From the NCBI GenBank assembly GCA_934254915.1, contig CAKQMH010000007.1:1-64000 (forward strand): a stretch of DNA of 64,000 nucleotides, written 5' to 3'. Every line of letters begins with the position of its first letter. The first letter of the stretch is position 1. A program made the position numbers and the translations under genes. Below, piece after piece: positions 45,164-54,395 of this stretch. Origin of the DNA: an uncultured Alphaproteobacteria bacterium. Its GTDB lineage: Bacteria > Pseudomonadota > Alphaproteobacteria > RF32 > CAG-239. The notes beneath the pieces were generated by a model that was not told where the DNA came from, did no database searches, and saw nothing but the letters and a program-made list of their open reading frames with translations.

Positions 45164-45190
45164 GTTCAATCATTGCTCTTTGTTTGTTGA

Positions 45191-45637
45191 TTATGCCATT
45201 TTGTTGCGGCTGGCGTCAACTAACATCAAATCCGGTTTGCCCTGTTCAGCGGGAATGGGCGCGCCGGCGCGGATGCAGTGTCCGTCAATATAAGCTCCCG
45301 GCTCAATCGCAATCGTATTATGGGTTGCGTCGCCAATCATGTGAGCTGATTTGGCAATAAACAGGTTGTCAACCGCGGCTTTGCCGTTCAGCGTACCGAA
45401 TAATTGCAGGCTGTTGGCGTTAACCGAGCCGGTAACCGAGCCCTTAACCCCGATAATCAGCTCATCACAGCTGATGTCGCCTTCAACATGCCCGTCAACA
45501 TGAACAATCGCCTCGCTGATAATATCGCCGTTGAGTTTAGTGTTTTCGCTGATGATGCTAGGAACGGGAACTCCATTCGAACCGCGGCTCAAACGACGTG
45601 CAAGTTTCAGATAAATCAAACGTTTAAGTTTTTTCAT
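45191..45637 (-). CDS. Bactofilin-family cytoskeletal protein
   Basis: 148 residues. The central beta-helical bactofilin domain (about 30-125) is visible as regular short strands: ISENTKLNGDIISEAIVHVD, HVEGDISCDELIIG and NANSLQLFGTLNG. A basic N-terminus (MKKLKRLIYLKLARRL) could bind the membrane. Bactofilins polymerise without nucleotide and localise wall enzymes. ATG 45637 has GAGG five bases upstream. The gene directly upstream encodes an M23 peptidase, a recurrent pairing. Confidence 0.9.
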   Translation of the reverse strand: MKKLKRLIYLKLARRLSRGSNGVPVPSIISENTKLNGDIISEAIVHVDGHVEGDISCDELIIGVKGSVTGSVNANSLQLFGTLNGKAAVDNLFIAKSAHMIGDATHNTIAIEPGAYIDGHCIRAGAPIPAEQGKPDLMLVDASRNKMA

Positions 45638-45684
45638 TTTAACCTCTTTCATAACCATTCTCCGGCTCAAACTGCTGTGCTAAC

Positions 45685-46920
45685 CTAAATTTTTGCCTGC
45701 ATAAACGGCAAAGGATCAACCGGAACACCCTGATACAACACCTCATAATGCAGGTGCGGGCCGGTAGAACGTCCGGTACTGCCAACTTCACCCAGTGTAT
45801 CATATTTTTTTAAATAATCACCTTTTTTTACATAAATCTTGTGCATATGCGCATATTTGGTCTGAAAACCGTTGCCGTGGTCGACTACCACATAGTTGCC
45901 GTAGCCGCGGTTGCTGTGTTCGGTTTTAATGACTTTCCCTTTGGCTTGAACCTGAATTTTGTTGCCGGTGCGGCTGGCCAGGTCGACCCCCTTGTGGCCG
46001 GCTTTTTTCTTGTTAAACGGATCGCTGCGGTAGCCATATTTCGATGTTACCCAATAGCTCCACACCGGTTTACCCATCGGCACATATTGCACCACTTCGC
46101 GATAATATTCCAAATCATCGGCGGCCTTAAATATTTTGCTGATTTTGTCGGTCATGGCTTTGTCTTGCAATTCCGAAACCGAAGCCGGAATAAATGGTCC
46201 TCCGCGGGAGTTTTTCTTTTTGCTGTTGGCCAACGGGTTAAAATAAAGCTCTTTTTTCTTTAATGAGCCGTTGATCTGCGAAAACGCACTTTTGATTTTA
46301 TTGATTTCTTTGGCGGCAATGCTCTCAACTCTCGAAAACACTTCCATTTCCGCGGCTTTAATCTCTTTAATTGAATCTTCCAACCGGCTGATTTGCTGCC
46401 GCAGTTCATCACGTTCGGCGGCGGCGATGTCGCGTTGCAGCAAAGCCTCGTTAACCGTCATTTTTTCATTGATTTTTTTGTCGTCGGCCCAATTTTTTTC
46501 AGCGGTTATTTGTTTGATCTTGTCTTCAACCACCATGGCCTGATGTTTATACTTATCCAACTCCTTGGTTGAGGCTTGTCCTTTTTTATTAATGGAAGAC
46601 AAAACCGAATCAATATTTTTGTGAATGGCCGCAAAGTCGCTCATCAAATCGACATAAGCGTCGCGCGTTTCCACCAGCTCGATTTCCTTGTGGTTTATAA
46701 TCCGGCTGGACTTGTTGTACATATGGTATGAATAAAAGCTCCAAACCGCAATGCAGCACAACAGGCTGAGCAAAATAACCTGCATTTGCGAAGAAATTTT
46801 TAAGACTTTGGCGCGTCCGGCACTGCGGAAAATAATCTCCTTTTCCGAGAAAAACGGTTTCTTCTCGGTATAGTGCGGGGAATAAGTCTTTTTGCGGAGT
46901 AGGCGAGCCTTACGTTTCAT
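45685..46920 (-). CDS. M23 family (LytM) peptidoglycan endopeptidase
   Basis: 411 residues from ATG 46920. One membrane segment (about 46-64, MQVILLSLLCCIAVWSFYSY) is followed by a long periplasmic coiled coil (about 80-235) and a C-terminal M23 domain (about 300-405). The zinc site is GHKGVDLAS (HxxxD) and HLHYEV near residues 389-391, complete for activity. It cleaves peptide cross-links, probably guided by the bactofilin encoded 47 bases downstream. A longer TTG start (46989) lacks support. Confidence 0.93.
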   Translation of the reverse strand: MKRKARLLRKKTYSPHYTEKKPFFSEKEIIFRSAGRAKVLKISSQMQVILLSLLCCIAVWSFYSYHMYNKSSRIINHKEIELVETRDAYVDLMSDFAAIHKNIDSVLSSINKKGQASTKELDKYKHQAMVVEDKIKQITAEKNWADDKKINEKMTVNEALLQRDIAAAERDELRQQISRLEDSIKEIKAAEMEVFSRVESIAAKEINKIKSAFSQINGSLKKKELYFNPLANSKKKNSRGGPFIPASVSELQDKAMTDKISKIFKAADDLEYYREVVQYVPMGKPVWSYWVTSKYGYRSDPFNKKKAGHKGVDLASRTGNKIQVQAKGKVIKTEHSNRGYGNYVVVDHGNGFQTKYAHMHKIYVKKGDYLKKYDTLGEVGSTGRSTGPHLHYEVLYQGVPVDPLPFMQAKI

Positions 46921-47108
46921 AAAAAAAGCCTGAGTTGTTAATACTAAACGTGCGCATAATCGGCACACATTTATAGTTACATATAACAAATTTTAGAAAA
47001 AATACAGCTTTTTTTGCAAAGTTATCCAAAAGCGCTAAATATACTCTTGTTTTATAACTTATTTTGCGCCTTAATTCAAATATACGAAGTTAAAAAATGA
47101 AGGTTAAA

Positions 47109-47573
47109 ATGTCCAAAACAGCTATCTTAAAATTTGTAAGCACATGGTTTTATTCCGGATTGTCGCCCAAAGCCCCCGGAACTTGCGGCTCATTGGCAGC
47201 TTTGCCGTTTATTTATGCCCTTGCTTGGTGGAAAGGCGCATGGGCGGTTTTTGCGTTTGCGGCCGTCATTACCATTGTTGGAATTTATGTCAGTGACGCC
47301 TATGCCAAACGTTTAGGCAAAAAAGATCCCGGACTGATTGTGATTGACGAGGTCGCCGGACAATCGATTACATTGATTGCGGCCGGAACTAATCTGGCTT
47401 TGTTTATGGTCGGTTTTCTGCTCTTCCGCCTGTTTGATATCACCAAACCATGGCCGGTTTCGTGGGCTGACCAAAAAGTCCGCGGCGGGTTAGGCATTAT
47501 GCTGGATGATATTATCGCCGGCATCATCAGCGGCGTCTTGCTTTATTTTATTAAAGCCCAATACGGATTATAA
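47109..47573 (+). CDS. pgpA: Phosphatidylglycerophosphatase A
   Basis: Dephosphorylates phosphatidylglycerol phosphate at the inner membrane, the last step of phosphatidylglycerol synthesis. The PgpA signature is clear: SPKAPGTCGSLAALP, then DPGLIVIDEVAGQSITL, and the end block MLDDIIAGIISGVL. About three membrane segments. I prefer ATG 47109, with GAAGG six bases upstream; ATG 47097 is the alternative. Confidence 0.95.
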   Translation: MSKTAILKFVSTWFYSGLSPKAPGTCGSLAALPFIYALAWWKGAWAVFAFAAVITIVGIYVSDAYAKRLGKKDPGLIVIDEVAGQSITLIAAGTNLALFMVGFLLFRLFDITKPWPVSWADQKVRGGLGIMLDDIIAGIISGVLLYFIKAQYGL

Positions 47574-47578
47574 CAAAT

Positions 47579-47608
47579 TAAAGCCGGAGTTATTCCGGCT
47601 TTTTTTTA
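47579..47608. terminator. Terminator between pgpA and ftsB
   Basis: AAGCCGGA and TCCGGCTT form an eight-base stem with a T-run of eight; the A-rich other side lets it serve the convergent ftsB as well. Confidence 0.85.
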
Positions 47609-47923
47609 ATTGTTGTCATCAAGAATGATAAATTCGTCATCGGCGGCCATATTTAAGACAATCCGCGCCCGCTCTTCCAACAAGTCCAAATCAAGGCTCT
47701 TGTTTGACAGGTGATGGACTTTCTCTTCTAAAAGTGTTTTTTCTTGATTATATTTGGCGGCCGTAAGTCTGGCCTCGGCAATTTCTTGTTTGAGATAAAT
47801 ATATTTTAACAACCCGCGCTCGCCGTTAACCGCATGAAAGCCGAAATAAACCATTATCAGCGCCCCAAAAATCCAAAAACCGGACTTCCGTAATCTGGTT
47901 TGAAAATCAGCAAACAACTCCAT
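47606..47923 (-). CDS. ftsB: Cell division protein FtsB (DivIC family)
   Basis: 105 residues: a short cytoplasmic N-terminus, one membrane segment (about 13-32, SGFWIFGALIMVYFGFHAV), then a coiled coil (KQEIAEARLTAAKYNQEKTL) and the DivIC-like end LDLDLLEERARIVLNMAADD. FtsB joins FtsL and FtsQ in the septal activator complex. The 239-base gap upstream (47924-48162) contains only the tRNA terminator and AT-rich DNA. Confidence 0.88.
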   Translation of the reverse strand: MELFADFQTRLRKSGFWIFGALIMVYFGFHAVNGERGLLKYIYLKQEIAEARLTAAKYNQEKTLLEEKVHHLSNKSLDLDLLEERARIVLNMAADDEFIILDDNN

Positions 47924-48130
47924 AATATTTTATTCTTTCACTTGGTTGGCGATAAAAGAATCAGACTCGCACAGATGTTCTTGTTGTTATGAAAAGAGGA
48001 ACATATTTTTATTAAAAATTGGTTACGCCGGAAAAGAGTTTTTTACTTTTTTTATTTCCCTTCGCATATGCACTTTTGGTATTGATGCTTTATTTGCAAT
48101 AAATTAGTCAAAGTTAAGTTTTTAATAAAC

Positions 48131-48157
48131 AAAAACCCTAGGATTTTCCTAGGGTTT
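48131..48157 (-). terminator. Terminator after tRNA-Phe
   Basis: AAAACCCTAGGA and TCCTAGGGTTTT pair almost perfectly around a small loop, with T-rich sequence after it on the minus strand, directly downstream of the tRNA. Confidence 0.8.
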
Positions 48158-48162
48158 TAGAA

Positions 48163-48238
<76 letters not shown>

Positions 48239-48397
48239 GTCAATCAACGAAAAGTCTTATAAAGCATATTTTCCTCTATGTCCAGCTAAAAATTATATTT
48301 TGGGGGATTTTTTTGTTTACCTGTTGAATTTTTGTAAAAATATTGTCATTAACTTTAAAAAAGATATGACTTGAAACGAAATTTTTAAGGAGCAGCG

Positions 48398-49012
48398 ATG
48401 AACTTTCCATACGGACAGACCGAATTAGATTACTTGTCGGCCAAAGACGCTAAATTAGCGGCAGTAATTGCCAAAGTCGGCAAAATCGAACGCGAGGTTA
48501 ATCCTGATTTGTTCGGGGCTTTAGTCTCTTCAATCATCGGTCAGCAGATTTCGGGCAAAGCCGCGACTACTATTCGTCAACGGATTGTTAAATTGTGTTG
48601 GGGAGAGGTGACCCCGCGGCGTTTATGCGGTTTGTCTGACGATTCGTTGGCAGCCTGCGGTTTAAATTATCCCAAAATCAATTATCTGCGGAAGGCTGCA
48701 ACTGCGGCTATGACGGGGCAGGTGGATTTTGCCGCGTTAAAAGCCTTACCGGATGATAAATTTATTGACAAAATAACATCTTTACCCGGAGTCGGCCGTT
48801 GGACAGCTGAAATGCTGCTGATTTTCTCGTTGCAGCGTCCCGATGTTATCAGCTATGACGATTTGGGGATTCGCAAAGGTATGCAGCTGCTTTATGGAAT
48901 AGACAACGTCCGTAGAAAAGATTTCCTGCGCCTGTCGGAAGCTTATCACCCGTATGCTAGCGTAGCTTCATTTTATCTGTGGTATGTCGGCAATAACAAT
49001 TGGCAGCCGTAA
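48398..49012 (+). CDS. DNA-3-methyladenine glycosylase II (AlkA-like)
   Basis: 204 residues of the HhH-GPD base-excision family. The helix-hairpin-helix is LPGVGRWTAEMLLIF (about 129-143) and the catalytic Asp lies in SYDDLGIRKG (D154 or D155). GQQISGKAATTI is the typical N-terminal block. It removes alkylated purines such as 3-methyladenine. There is no Ada-type N-terminal domain and no FeS cluster motif. AAGGAG precedes the ATG. An Ogt-type methyltransferase for the same kind of damage is at 61214. Confidence 0.93.
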   Translation: MNFPYGQTELDYLSAKDAKLAAVIAKVGKIEREVNPDLFGALVSSIIGQQISGKAATTIRQRIVKLCWGEVTPRRLCGLSDDSLAACGLNYPKINYLRKAATAAMTGQVDFAALKALPDDKFIDKITSLPGVGRWTAEMLLIFSLQRPDVISYDDLGIRKGMQLLYGIDNVRRKDFLRLSEAYHPYASVASFYLWYVGNNNWQP

Positions 49013-49065
49013 ACCTCTTCACCTTCTGCCAAGGTAGCACAACTCAGCCCATTATTCCAAGCCGT

Positions 49066-49111
49066 AAAAAAACAGCTCGAGCGCCATTAATCTGACACCG
49101 GAGCTGTTTTT
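49066..49111. terminator. Terminator between glycosylase and aminotransferase genes
   Basis: AAAAACAGCTC and GAGCTGTTTTT pair with a 22-base loop; both sides end in A/T-runs, so it can serve both convergent genes. Confidence 0.7.
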
Positions 49112-49134
49112 GGAGGTTTTATAATTTTTGTCGC

Positions 49135-50295
49135 TTAGGCGGCTTTATTTTGCTTCTTCGCGGCAAATTCATTCATTGTGTTGATGATGTAATCCAAATC
49201 TTCGTTGTCAAGATACGGAGTCATCGGGATAGACAACACGGTCTTAGAAAGTTTTTCGCAAACCGGCATCGGGCGGGTATTCCACTTAGCATAAGCTGTC
49301 TGAGTGTTAACCGGACGCGGATAATATGCACCGCAAGGAATACCATTGTCTTTGAGGTAAGTCATTAATTCATCGCGGTCTTCGCAGTGAATGGTGTAAA
49401 GTGCATAAGCCGAATGGCAGTTATCCAAAATCTTTTGTTTGCCATAGTAGTTGCTCAATTCATTGTCATAACGGCTGGCAACACGGAAACGATCTTTCAA
49501 TTCCTGATCAAATACGGTCAGTTTTTGCAGCAAAACTGCACCTTGGAAAGAGTTCATACGGCCGGTGATACCCAGGCGGACATTATCATAGTGGTCTTCC
49601 GGACTCATTCCGTGAACACGGCAGGATTTAACCAGCTCGTTTTCTTCATTAGTATTAGAGAATACCGCGCCGCCGTCGCCATAGCAGCCCAACGGCTTGG
49701 TCGGATAAAAAGAAGTAGCGGTCATATCGGCAACCGAACCTGCTCTTTTGCCTTTGTAAACCGAACCGAATGACTGGCAAGAGTCAGCCAAAACTTTCAT
49801 GCCGTTAGCATGAGCGATTTTAATGATTTCGTCATATTCGCACGGAGAACCGAAAATATCAACCGGAATAACGGCTTTAAGATTGAGCTTGCCTTCTTTC
49901 TTAACTTCATCAATAGCGCGTTGCAAATCTTTCGGATTCATATTGTAGGTGTCAGGGTCTGAGTCAACAAACACCGGAGTAGCACCCAACAAAACCGGAG
50001 CTTCAGCTGAAGCAACAAAGGTAAAAGATGAAACAAAAACAGCATCACCGGCTTTAACACCCCAAGACATCAAAGCCAAAGTTAAAGCATCAGTACCCGA
50101 ACCGCAGGTCGAGCAGAACTTGCTGCCGGCGTATTGTGCTAATTTTTCATCTAATTCACGAGTTTCCGGACCTTGGCAATATGCGCCGTGGTTCAAAATA
50201 GCTTCAAACGCATTTAAGAATTTTTCTTTACCAATAACATTTTGTGAAGTTTTGCAGTCAAAAAGGTTAAGCGGTTTATTAGGTTTGTTACTCAT
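49135..50295 (-). CDS. DegT/DnrJ/EryC1 sugar aminotransferase (WbpE-like)
   Basis: PLP enzyme that aminates a keto-sugar nucleotide for surface polysaccharide. The PLP Lys is K200 in SFYPTKPLGCYGDGG; D171 in VLADSCQSFG binds the pyridine nitrogen; CSTCGSGTDAL binds the phosphate. The pattern resembles WbpE, which acts on UDP-sugar uronates, but the exact substrate is not fixed. 386 residues. It stands alone, without other polysaccharide genes. The 133-base gap to mlaA is AT-rich and divergent, with TATAAT and TATTAT boxes on the plus strand. Confidence 0.88.
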   Translation of the reverse strand: MSNKPNKPLNLFDCKTSQNVIGKEKFLNAFEAILNHGAYCQGPETRELDEKLAQYAGSKFCSTCGSGTDALTLALMSWGVKAGDAVFVSSFTFVASAEAPVLLGATPVFVDSDPDTYNMNPKDLQRAIDEVKKEGKLNLKAVIPVDIFGSPCEYDEIIKIAHANGMKVLADSCQSFGSVYKGKRAGSVADMTATSFYPTKPLGCYGDGGAVFSNTNEENELVKSCRVHGMSPEDHYDNVRLGITGRMNSFQGAVLLQKLTVFDQELKDRFRVASRYDNELSNYYGKQKILDNCHSAYALYTIHCEDRDELMTYLKDNGIPCGAYYPRPVNTQTAYAKWNTRPMPVCEKLSKTVLSIPMTPYLDNEDLDYIINTMNEFAAKKQNKAA

Positions 50296-50473
50296 TAGTA
50301 TTTGTCCTTCTAAATGTTTCTAACTGTCACCGATAATATGTTAAAAGATTTTTGATTGCAAAACACAAAACATTTCCGCTTTGTAACATATGCGCAAACA
50401 TTAAATTTTGTTGATTTAATAAATTATAATGTTATATTATACACAAATTTTGAAACCAAATGCGGAGAAAATA

Positions 50474-51277
50474 GTGCTTAAGAAAAACACCTGCAGCGTA
50501 TGTCTGTTTTTTGCTGCAACTCTTCTGTGTTCGTGCGCTTCCACTAACACTTCTTTGAATGATGAACATGATCAGGTCGACCGTTTTGAAAACGTCAATC
50601 GTGCCGTGTTCAAATTTAACTACCAGTTTGATAAATATGTTCTGAAACCGGTCGCTAAAGGCTATCGTGCCATTACCAATCGTTTTGTGCGCGAACGCGT
50701 CAGTACCGCAATCAGCAACCTTGATGAACCGCTTAATGCCGGCAACTACCTTTTGCAGGCGCGTCCGCTTGACTCGCTTAAGAGCGTGGCTCGTTTTGCG
50801 CTTAACACCACTATGGGTTTGGCCGGTACGTTTGACGTCGCCGAAGGTTGGGGCTTGAAAAAACAAAGTACCTCGTTTAACGAAACCTTTGCCAAATGGT
50901 GTATTCCGAGCGGTCCGTATATTGTTTTGCCGTTTATCGGTCCGAGCTCGCCGCGTCACGCTACCGGTATGGCTTTAGGATTCGTTTTTGATCCGGTATA
51001 TTGGGCAACCTATAATGATGCCAATATCCGCGACAAAGTTCGTTGGTCATATACCGCGGTTCAGGCGGTTGCTATGCGTGAAGGCGCGCTTGATTTGCTG
51101 GATGATTTGGAGCGTAATTCGGTTGACTATTACATCACGATGCGTTCGGCTTATCTGCAAAACCAGAACAAATTAAAGTGCTTTAATGATGTCGAGGCCG
51201 ATGAAAATACCTATGATTTTGACTTTGGTATTGAGGATGAAGACGCAACCTATGAAGCCATGGAAGATGAAAATTAA
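50474..51277 (+). CDS. mlaA: Outer-membrane lipid asymmetry lipoprotein MlaA (VacJ)
   Basis: Removes phospholipids from the outer leaflet of the outer membrane and hands them to MlaC. A lipoprotein signal with lipobox LCSC (Cys21) is followed by the MlaA domain: DRFENVNRAVFKFNYQFDKY, FALNTTMGLAGTFDVAEGWG and GPYIVLPFIGPSSPRHATG. The acidic C-terminal tail (last 30 residues) is long. I chose GTG 50474, preceded by GGAG; the upstream ATG 50429 lacks a ribosome binding site. Confidence 0.95.
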   Translation: MLKKNTCSVCLFFAATLLCSCASTNTSLNDEHDQVDRFENVNRAVFKFNYQFDKYVLKPVAKGYRAITNRFVRERVSTAISNLDEPLNAGNYLLQARPLDSLKSVARFALNTTMGLAGTFDVAEGWGLKKQSTSFNETFAKWCIPSGPYIVLPFIGPSSPRHATGMALGFVFDPVYWATYNDANIRDKVRWSYTAVQAVAMREGALDLLDDLERNSVDYYITMRSAYLQNQNKLKCFNDVEADENTYDFDFGIEDEDATYEAMEDEN

Positions 51278-51298
51278 TAATTCAGGGAGAAACCTTAA

Positions 51299-51892
51299 AT
51301 GAAAAAAACAGTTTTATCGGTATTGGCCGCACTTATGATGTTTGGCACGGCCGCACAGGCGGAAGTTGACAGCGCAGCGGCGGAAAAGTTTGTTAAAAAC
51401 GTCACTACCCAAGGCATTGAGGAAATTATTAACGCTAATGTTTCGCAGGCTGAAAAAGATGCGCGTTTTGCCAAATTGTTTAATCAGGCTCTTGATTTGG
51501 ACTTTATCGGACAATTTGTCTTGGGGCGCAACTGGCGTACCGCCACTCCCGAACAGCGCAAAGAGTTCATCCAAACCTATCGTCAGCTGAATATTTCCAC
51601 CTGGTCGAAGCGTTTTGACGAATTTAAGGGCAAAGAGTTTGTTTTCAAAGGTACGACCCCGTCTAATTCCAAGGGGCAGATTTTTGTAAATTCGGTTGTG
51701 CCGATGGATCAGGGCGAACCAGCCAAGGTTGTATGGCGTGTTAAGGAAAAAGCCGGACAATATCGCATTGTCGACATTATTATTGAGAATGTCAGTCTCG
51801 CGATTACGGCGCGCAATGAATATACGGCCTTCATTAAGAACAATCCCGGCGGTATAGATGCCTTGATTGCTAATCTCAAAACCAAAATCTGA
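51299..51892 (+). CDS. mlaC: Periplasmic phospholipid carrier MlaC
   Basis: Soluble periplasmic shuttle between MlaA and the inner-membrane MlaFEDB transporter. Signal peptide MKKTVLSVLAALMMFGTAAQA; the mature part shows the Tol-Tol_Ttg2 family pattern (DLDFIGQFVLGRNWRTATPE, VVWRVKEKAGQYRIVDIII). 197 residues. 21 bases after mlaA, with GGGAGAAAC as the ribosome binding site. The transporter genes themselves are not in the window. Confidence 0.95.
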   Translation: MKKTVLSVLAALMMFGTAAQAEVDSAAAEKFVKNVTTQGIEEIINANVSQAEKDARFAKLFNQALDLDFIGQFVLGRNWRTATPEQRKEFIQTYRQLNISTWSKRFDEFKGKEFVFKGTTPSNSKGQIFVNSVVPMDQGEPAKVVWRVKEKAGQYRIVDIIIENVSLAITARNEYTAFIKNNPGGIDALIANLKTKI

Positions 51893-51898
51893 GTTCTT

Positions 51899-51923
51899 AA
51901 GCCTCCTGCGGGAGGCTTTTTTA
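51899..51923 (+). terminator. Terminator after mlaC
   Basis: AAGCCTCC and GGAGGCTT form an eight-base stem with a short loop, followed by a T-run. Confidence 0.9.
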
Positions 51924-52116
51924 ATGCCAGACTGATAATTAGTCTAGGTAAGCTGGAAAAAACTCAAATTGATAATATATTATAATTGTTCACGATGATG
52001 GTACATCGAAATTTTATTTCTTTTGCCATTATGAGTGTTCACCAGATTCTCCTGCACCTATTGTTGTGGCAAAAGATATAATATTTTTTGTTCATCAAAG
52101 TTTCAGTGAGGTCGGA

Positions 52117-52149
52117 AAGGCGAAAAGTATATGGCTTTTCGCCTTTTTT
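52117..52149 (+). terminator. Orphan terminator, possible end of a small RNA
   Basis: AGGCGAAAAG and CTTTTCGCCT form a perfect ten-base stem with a seven-base loop (52118-52144), followed by five T. mlaC already has its own terminator 200 bases upstream, and no open frame ends here. The 390-base gap (51893-52282) therefore may hold an unannotated short transcript ending at about 52149. TATAAT-like boxes occur at about 51980 and 52076, without clear -35 boxes. Confidence 0.6.
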
Positions 52150-52282
52150 ATGGTTTGGGTTGTATTTTTATCCAATTATTAAATATTGTTTGCTAAAATT
52201 CATTAAAATTGACAAAAAAGTTGAATTTTCGAAAATTTATGCTAGAATAAATCTCATAGTAAAGAATATACCGGAGGCAGCC

Positions 52283-54238
52283 ATGGCAGAATCAAAATTG
52301 TTTACGTTCACCTTTAATATGGACGAGGAACATAAGTCGCTAATTTTGCAAAAGTATAATCAAGAAACTTTCTCCGCAGAGGATGAAAAGCTTTTGGCCT
52401 CAATCCGCAATTCTTCTGCACCCAATAAAGAACAAGCTGAAAAAGATTTACTTTTCGCGCATGCTTTTGTCCGTAGTGTGGCTGAAGACGGCAAATATTC
52501 GCAACAAGATGGTGAAAATCCGGCCAATCAAAATAATGTTGAGCTGAAACAAGATCGTCATGGAAACTTGCGCTTGCTTTGCATGATGCGTAATCTGGAA
52601 GGTACGGGCTTGAATTTTACGATTGAGGACGGCAAAAGTATCGTCTTGGCTCAAAATGGCGAAATGAGCCGTGAAAAACTCATGGCTTTGTTCAACTTTT
52701 TAGACACTCACTATATCAGCGATGTCAAGCTTCCGGATAATCTCCGTGATTTGACTTTAGCGCCGACCGCCGATGACAACAGCCCGAATGTCGGGACTTA
52801 TTGGGACAAATTGCAGCAAGAATCTGAAAGTTTTGCTGAACAAAACGAAATGAGCGGACAGGTCAAACTCGGTGCTGGTAAGTCCGAGAATATAGAGCCG
52901 GATATATCACCATCCGAGAATATTGATCCTGATATGTCACCATTGGCTAATAGTGGAGGAGCTTTTTATAAAGATGATAACAAGCCGCTTAACCTCAGTG
53001 CCAAAGTAATGCGCGATAAGGTTGAGGCTCGTCTGGGGATTATGGGCTACAACAACGGTGTTATCAAAACCAAATCCCTATGGTTTAATAATGGTTATAT
53101 TGTCAGTGCCTATAAAGACGATGATGCCTATAAGAACGATGGTAAAAACGAAAAAGGCAAAATTAAACACACCAAAGATTTTTCGATTAAAGTCCAAATC
53201 AAAAAAGGTCGTCCTACCGTCAGCTGGTATATCCCGCAAGGCGGTAAAATTGAAACCAAACATGCTCAAGCGATGTTGGATGCCCTAAAAGCTACCGGCG
53301 CTAAATATTTTACTCTTCCTTCAGCGGTTAAGGTCAGTGGCGGAGCGCAAAATTGTTTTTGGGAGGGCTGCGGCAAAACCTTAATGGTTCCGCGGTGCAA
53401 ATGTGCCGATTGTCCGGAAGGAGTTGAGCTTGGTCCGGATAATGTTCAAACTATGTTCAATGTTATTGAAAAAGATAACAATAAAGATTCGGATTCCGTT
53501 TTGGAATTTAAGGCACGGTTGTTAGATGAATTAGAATATCAGGAAGCTTACAAACGTTCTAAAAACAAAAATTATAAAACCAATTCGGTTTTGGCTACTC
53601 AAATGGAACAAATGCGTGGAACATTGGTCTATAAAAAACTGAATGACGGCTACCTTAATAATTTAAGCAGTAACATTATGAAGATGGCCAATAAAGGGCT
53701 GAGCAGCAAAACCAAAAATGAAGGTTGGGATTTCATTGAAGTTCAGGCCGCCAACCGAGCAATGGTATCAATAATCGAAAAGTTAAATGAAAAAGACGAT
53801 AACGGCAATTTCAAATACCGCTATATTGGTTCGCCGGAGCAAGATAAAGCTTTGGATAAGATTTTTGCCAAGATGATGGAAGAAGAAAAGAAAAATATTG
53901 CAGAGGAATTTCAGTTGGGACTGTCTGAAGGCAAACGCGAAAAAGACATAAAGAATGAAATTCGCGGCACAACCAAAGGTCTGATTGAAACGACACATGA
54001 TAGTATTGAAACTGATTACGGCATCAAATTGAATATGTCATCTAAAGGTGTTAATGTTTCAAGTAATGTTGATATTAAGAAATACTATCCTGATACTAAA
54101 GTCAAAAAAGATGGCAAGGGACATCTTGAATACGACTTCAGCGGTTGCAGCTATAAGAGAACAACCTCGCGCAGCCATACCGGTGAAGTTCAACAGCTTG
54201 GCGGCAACGTCAATCGGATTACAAGTCGCGAACGTTGA
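52283..54238 (+). CDS. Large protein of unknown function
   Basis: 651 residues from ATG 52283, which has GGAGG five bases upstream. No signal peptide or membrane segment. The N-terminal 215 residues are acidic. Then a tandem ten-residue repeat (SENIEPDISP, SENIDPDMSP), a central domain (about 235-400) with a Cys cluster CFWEGCG and CKCADC that could bind zinc, and a Lys/Glu-rich helical C-terminal half. The last 70 residues are rich in Ser, Thr and Val. No family is recognised. Codon use looks native. It has its own terminator and no close partner gene. Confidence 0.7.
   Translation: MAESKLFTFTFNMDEEHKSLILQKYNQETFSAEDEKLLASIRNSSAPNKEQAEKDLLFAHAFVRSVAEDGKYSQQDGENPANQNNVELKQDRHGNLRLLCMMRNLEGTGLNFTIEDGKSIVLAQNGEMSREKLMALFNFLDTHYISDVKLPDNLRDLTLAPTADDNSPNVGTYWDKLQQESESFAEQNEMSGQVKLGAGKSENIEPDISPSENIDPDMSPLANSGGAFYKDDNKPLNLSAKVMRDKVEARLGIMGYNNGVIKTKSLWFNNGYIVSAYKDDDAYKNDGKNEKGKIKHTKDFSIKVQIKKGRPTVSWYIPQGGKIETKHAQAMLDALKATGAKYFTLPSAVKVSGGAQNCFWEGCGKTLMVPRCKCADCPEGVELGPDNVQTMFNVIEKDNNKDSDSVLEFKARLLDELEYQEAYKRSKNKNYKTNSVLATQMEQMRGTLVYKKLNDGYLNNLSSNIMKMANKGLSSKTKNEGWDFIEVQAANRAMVSIIEKLNEKDDNGNFKYRYIGSPEQDKALDKIFAKMMEEEKKNIAEEFQLGLSEGKREKDIKNEIRGTTKGLIETTHDSIETDYGIKLNMSSKGVNVSSNVDIKKYYPDTKVKKDGKGHLEYDFSGCSYKRTTSRSHTGEVQQLGGNVNRITSRER
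52883..52942 (+). repeat. Two tandem 30-base units inside the unknown gene
   Basis: Units 52883-52912 and 52913-52942 both start TCCGAGAATAT and end TCACCA, differing at five positions. They encode the repeat SENIxPDxSP and keep the frame. Confidence 0.8.
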
Positions 54239-54259
54239 TATTAATGCCTTTACCCTTTT

Positions 54260-54293
54260 ATCGCCATTCGTTATCGGATGGCGATTTTTTTTA
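54260..54293 (+). terminator. Terminator after the large unknown gene
   Basis: ATCGCCAT and ATGGCGAT form an eight-base stem with a ten-base loop, followed by eight T. Confidence 0.85.
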
Positions 54294-54395
54294 TCCTCAA
54301 GAAACAATTTACAATATTTTGTGTCTTTACAAACTAAACCGATTTTATAAACTAAAGCCAACCTAAAGTTTAACTATTTTGATAAGGAAAAACTA

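Noticed and set aside
51984..52150. tmRNA or SRP RNA before the orphan terminator
   Set aside because: I looked for the tmRNA alanine acceptor ends and for the SRP GGAAGG-loop core; neither is present. Only a generic small RNA remains possible.
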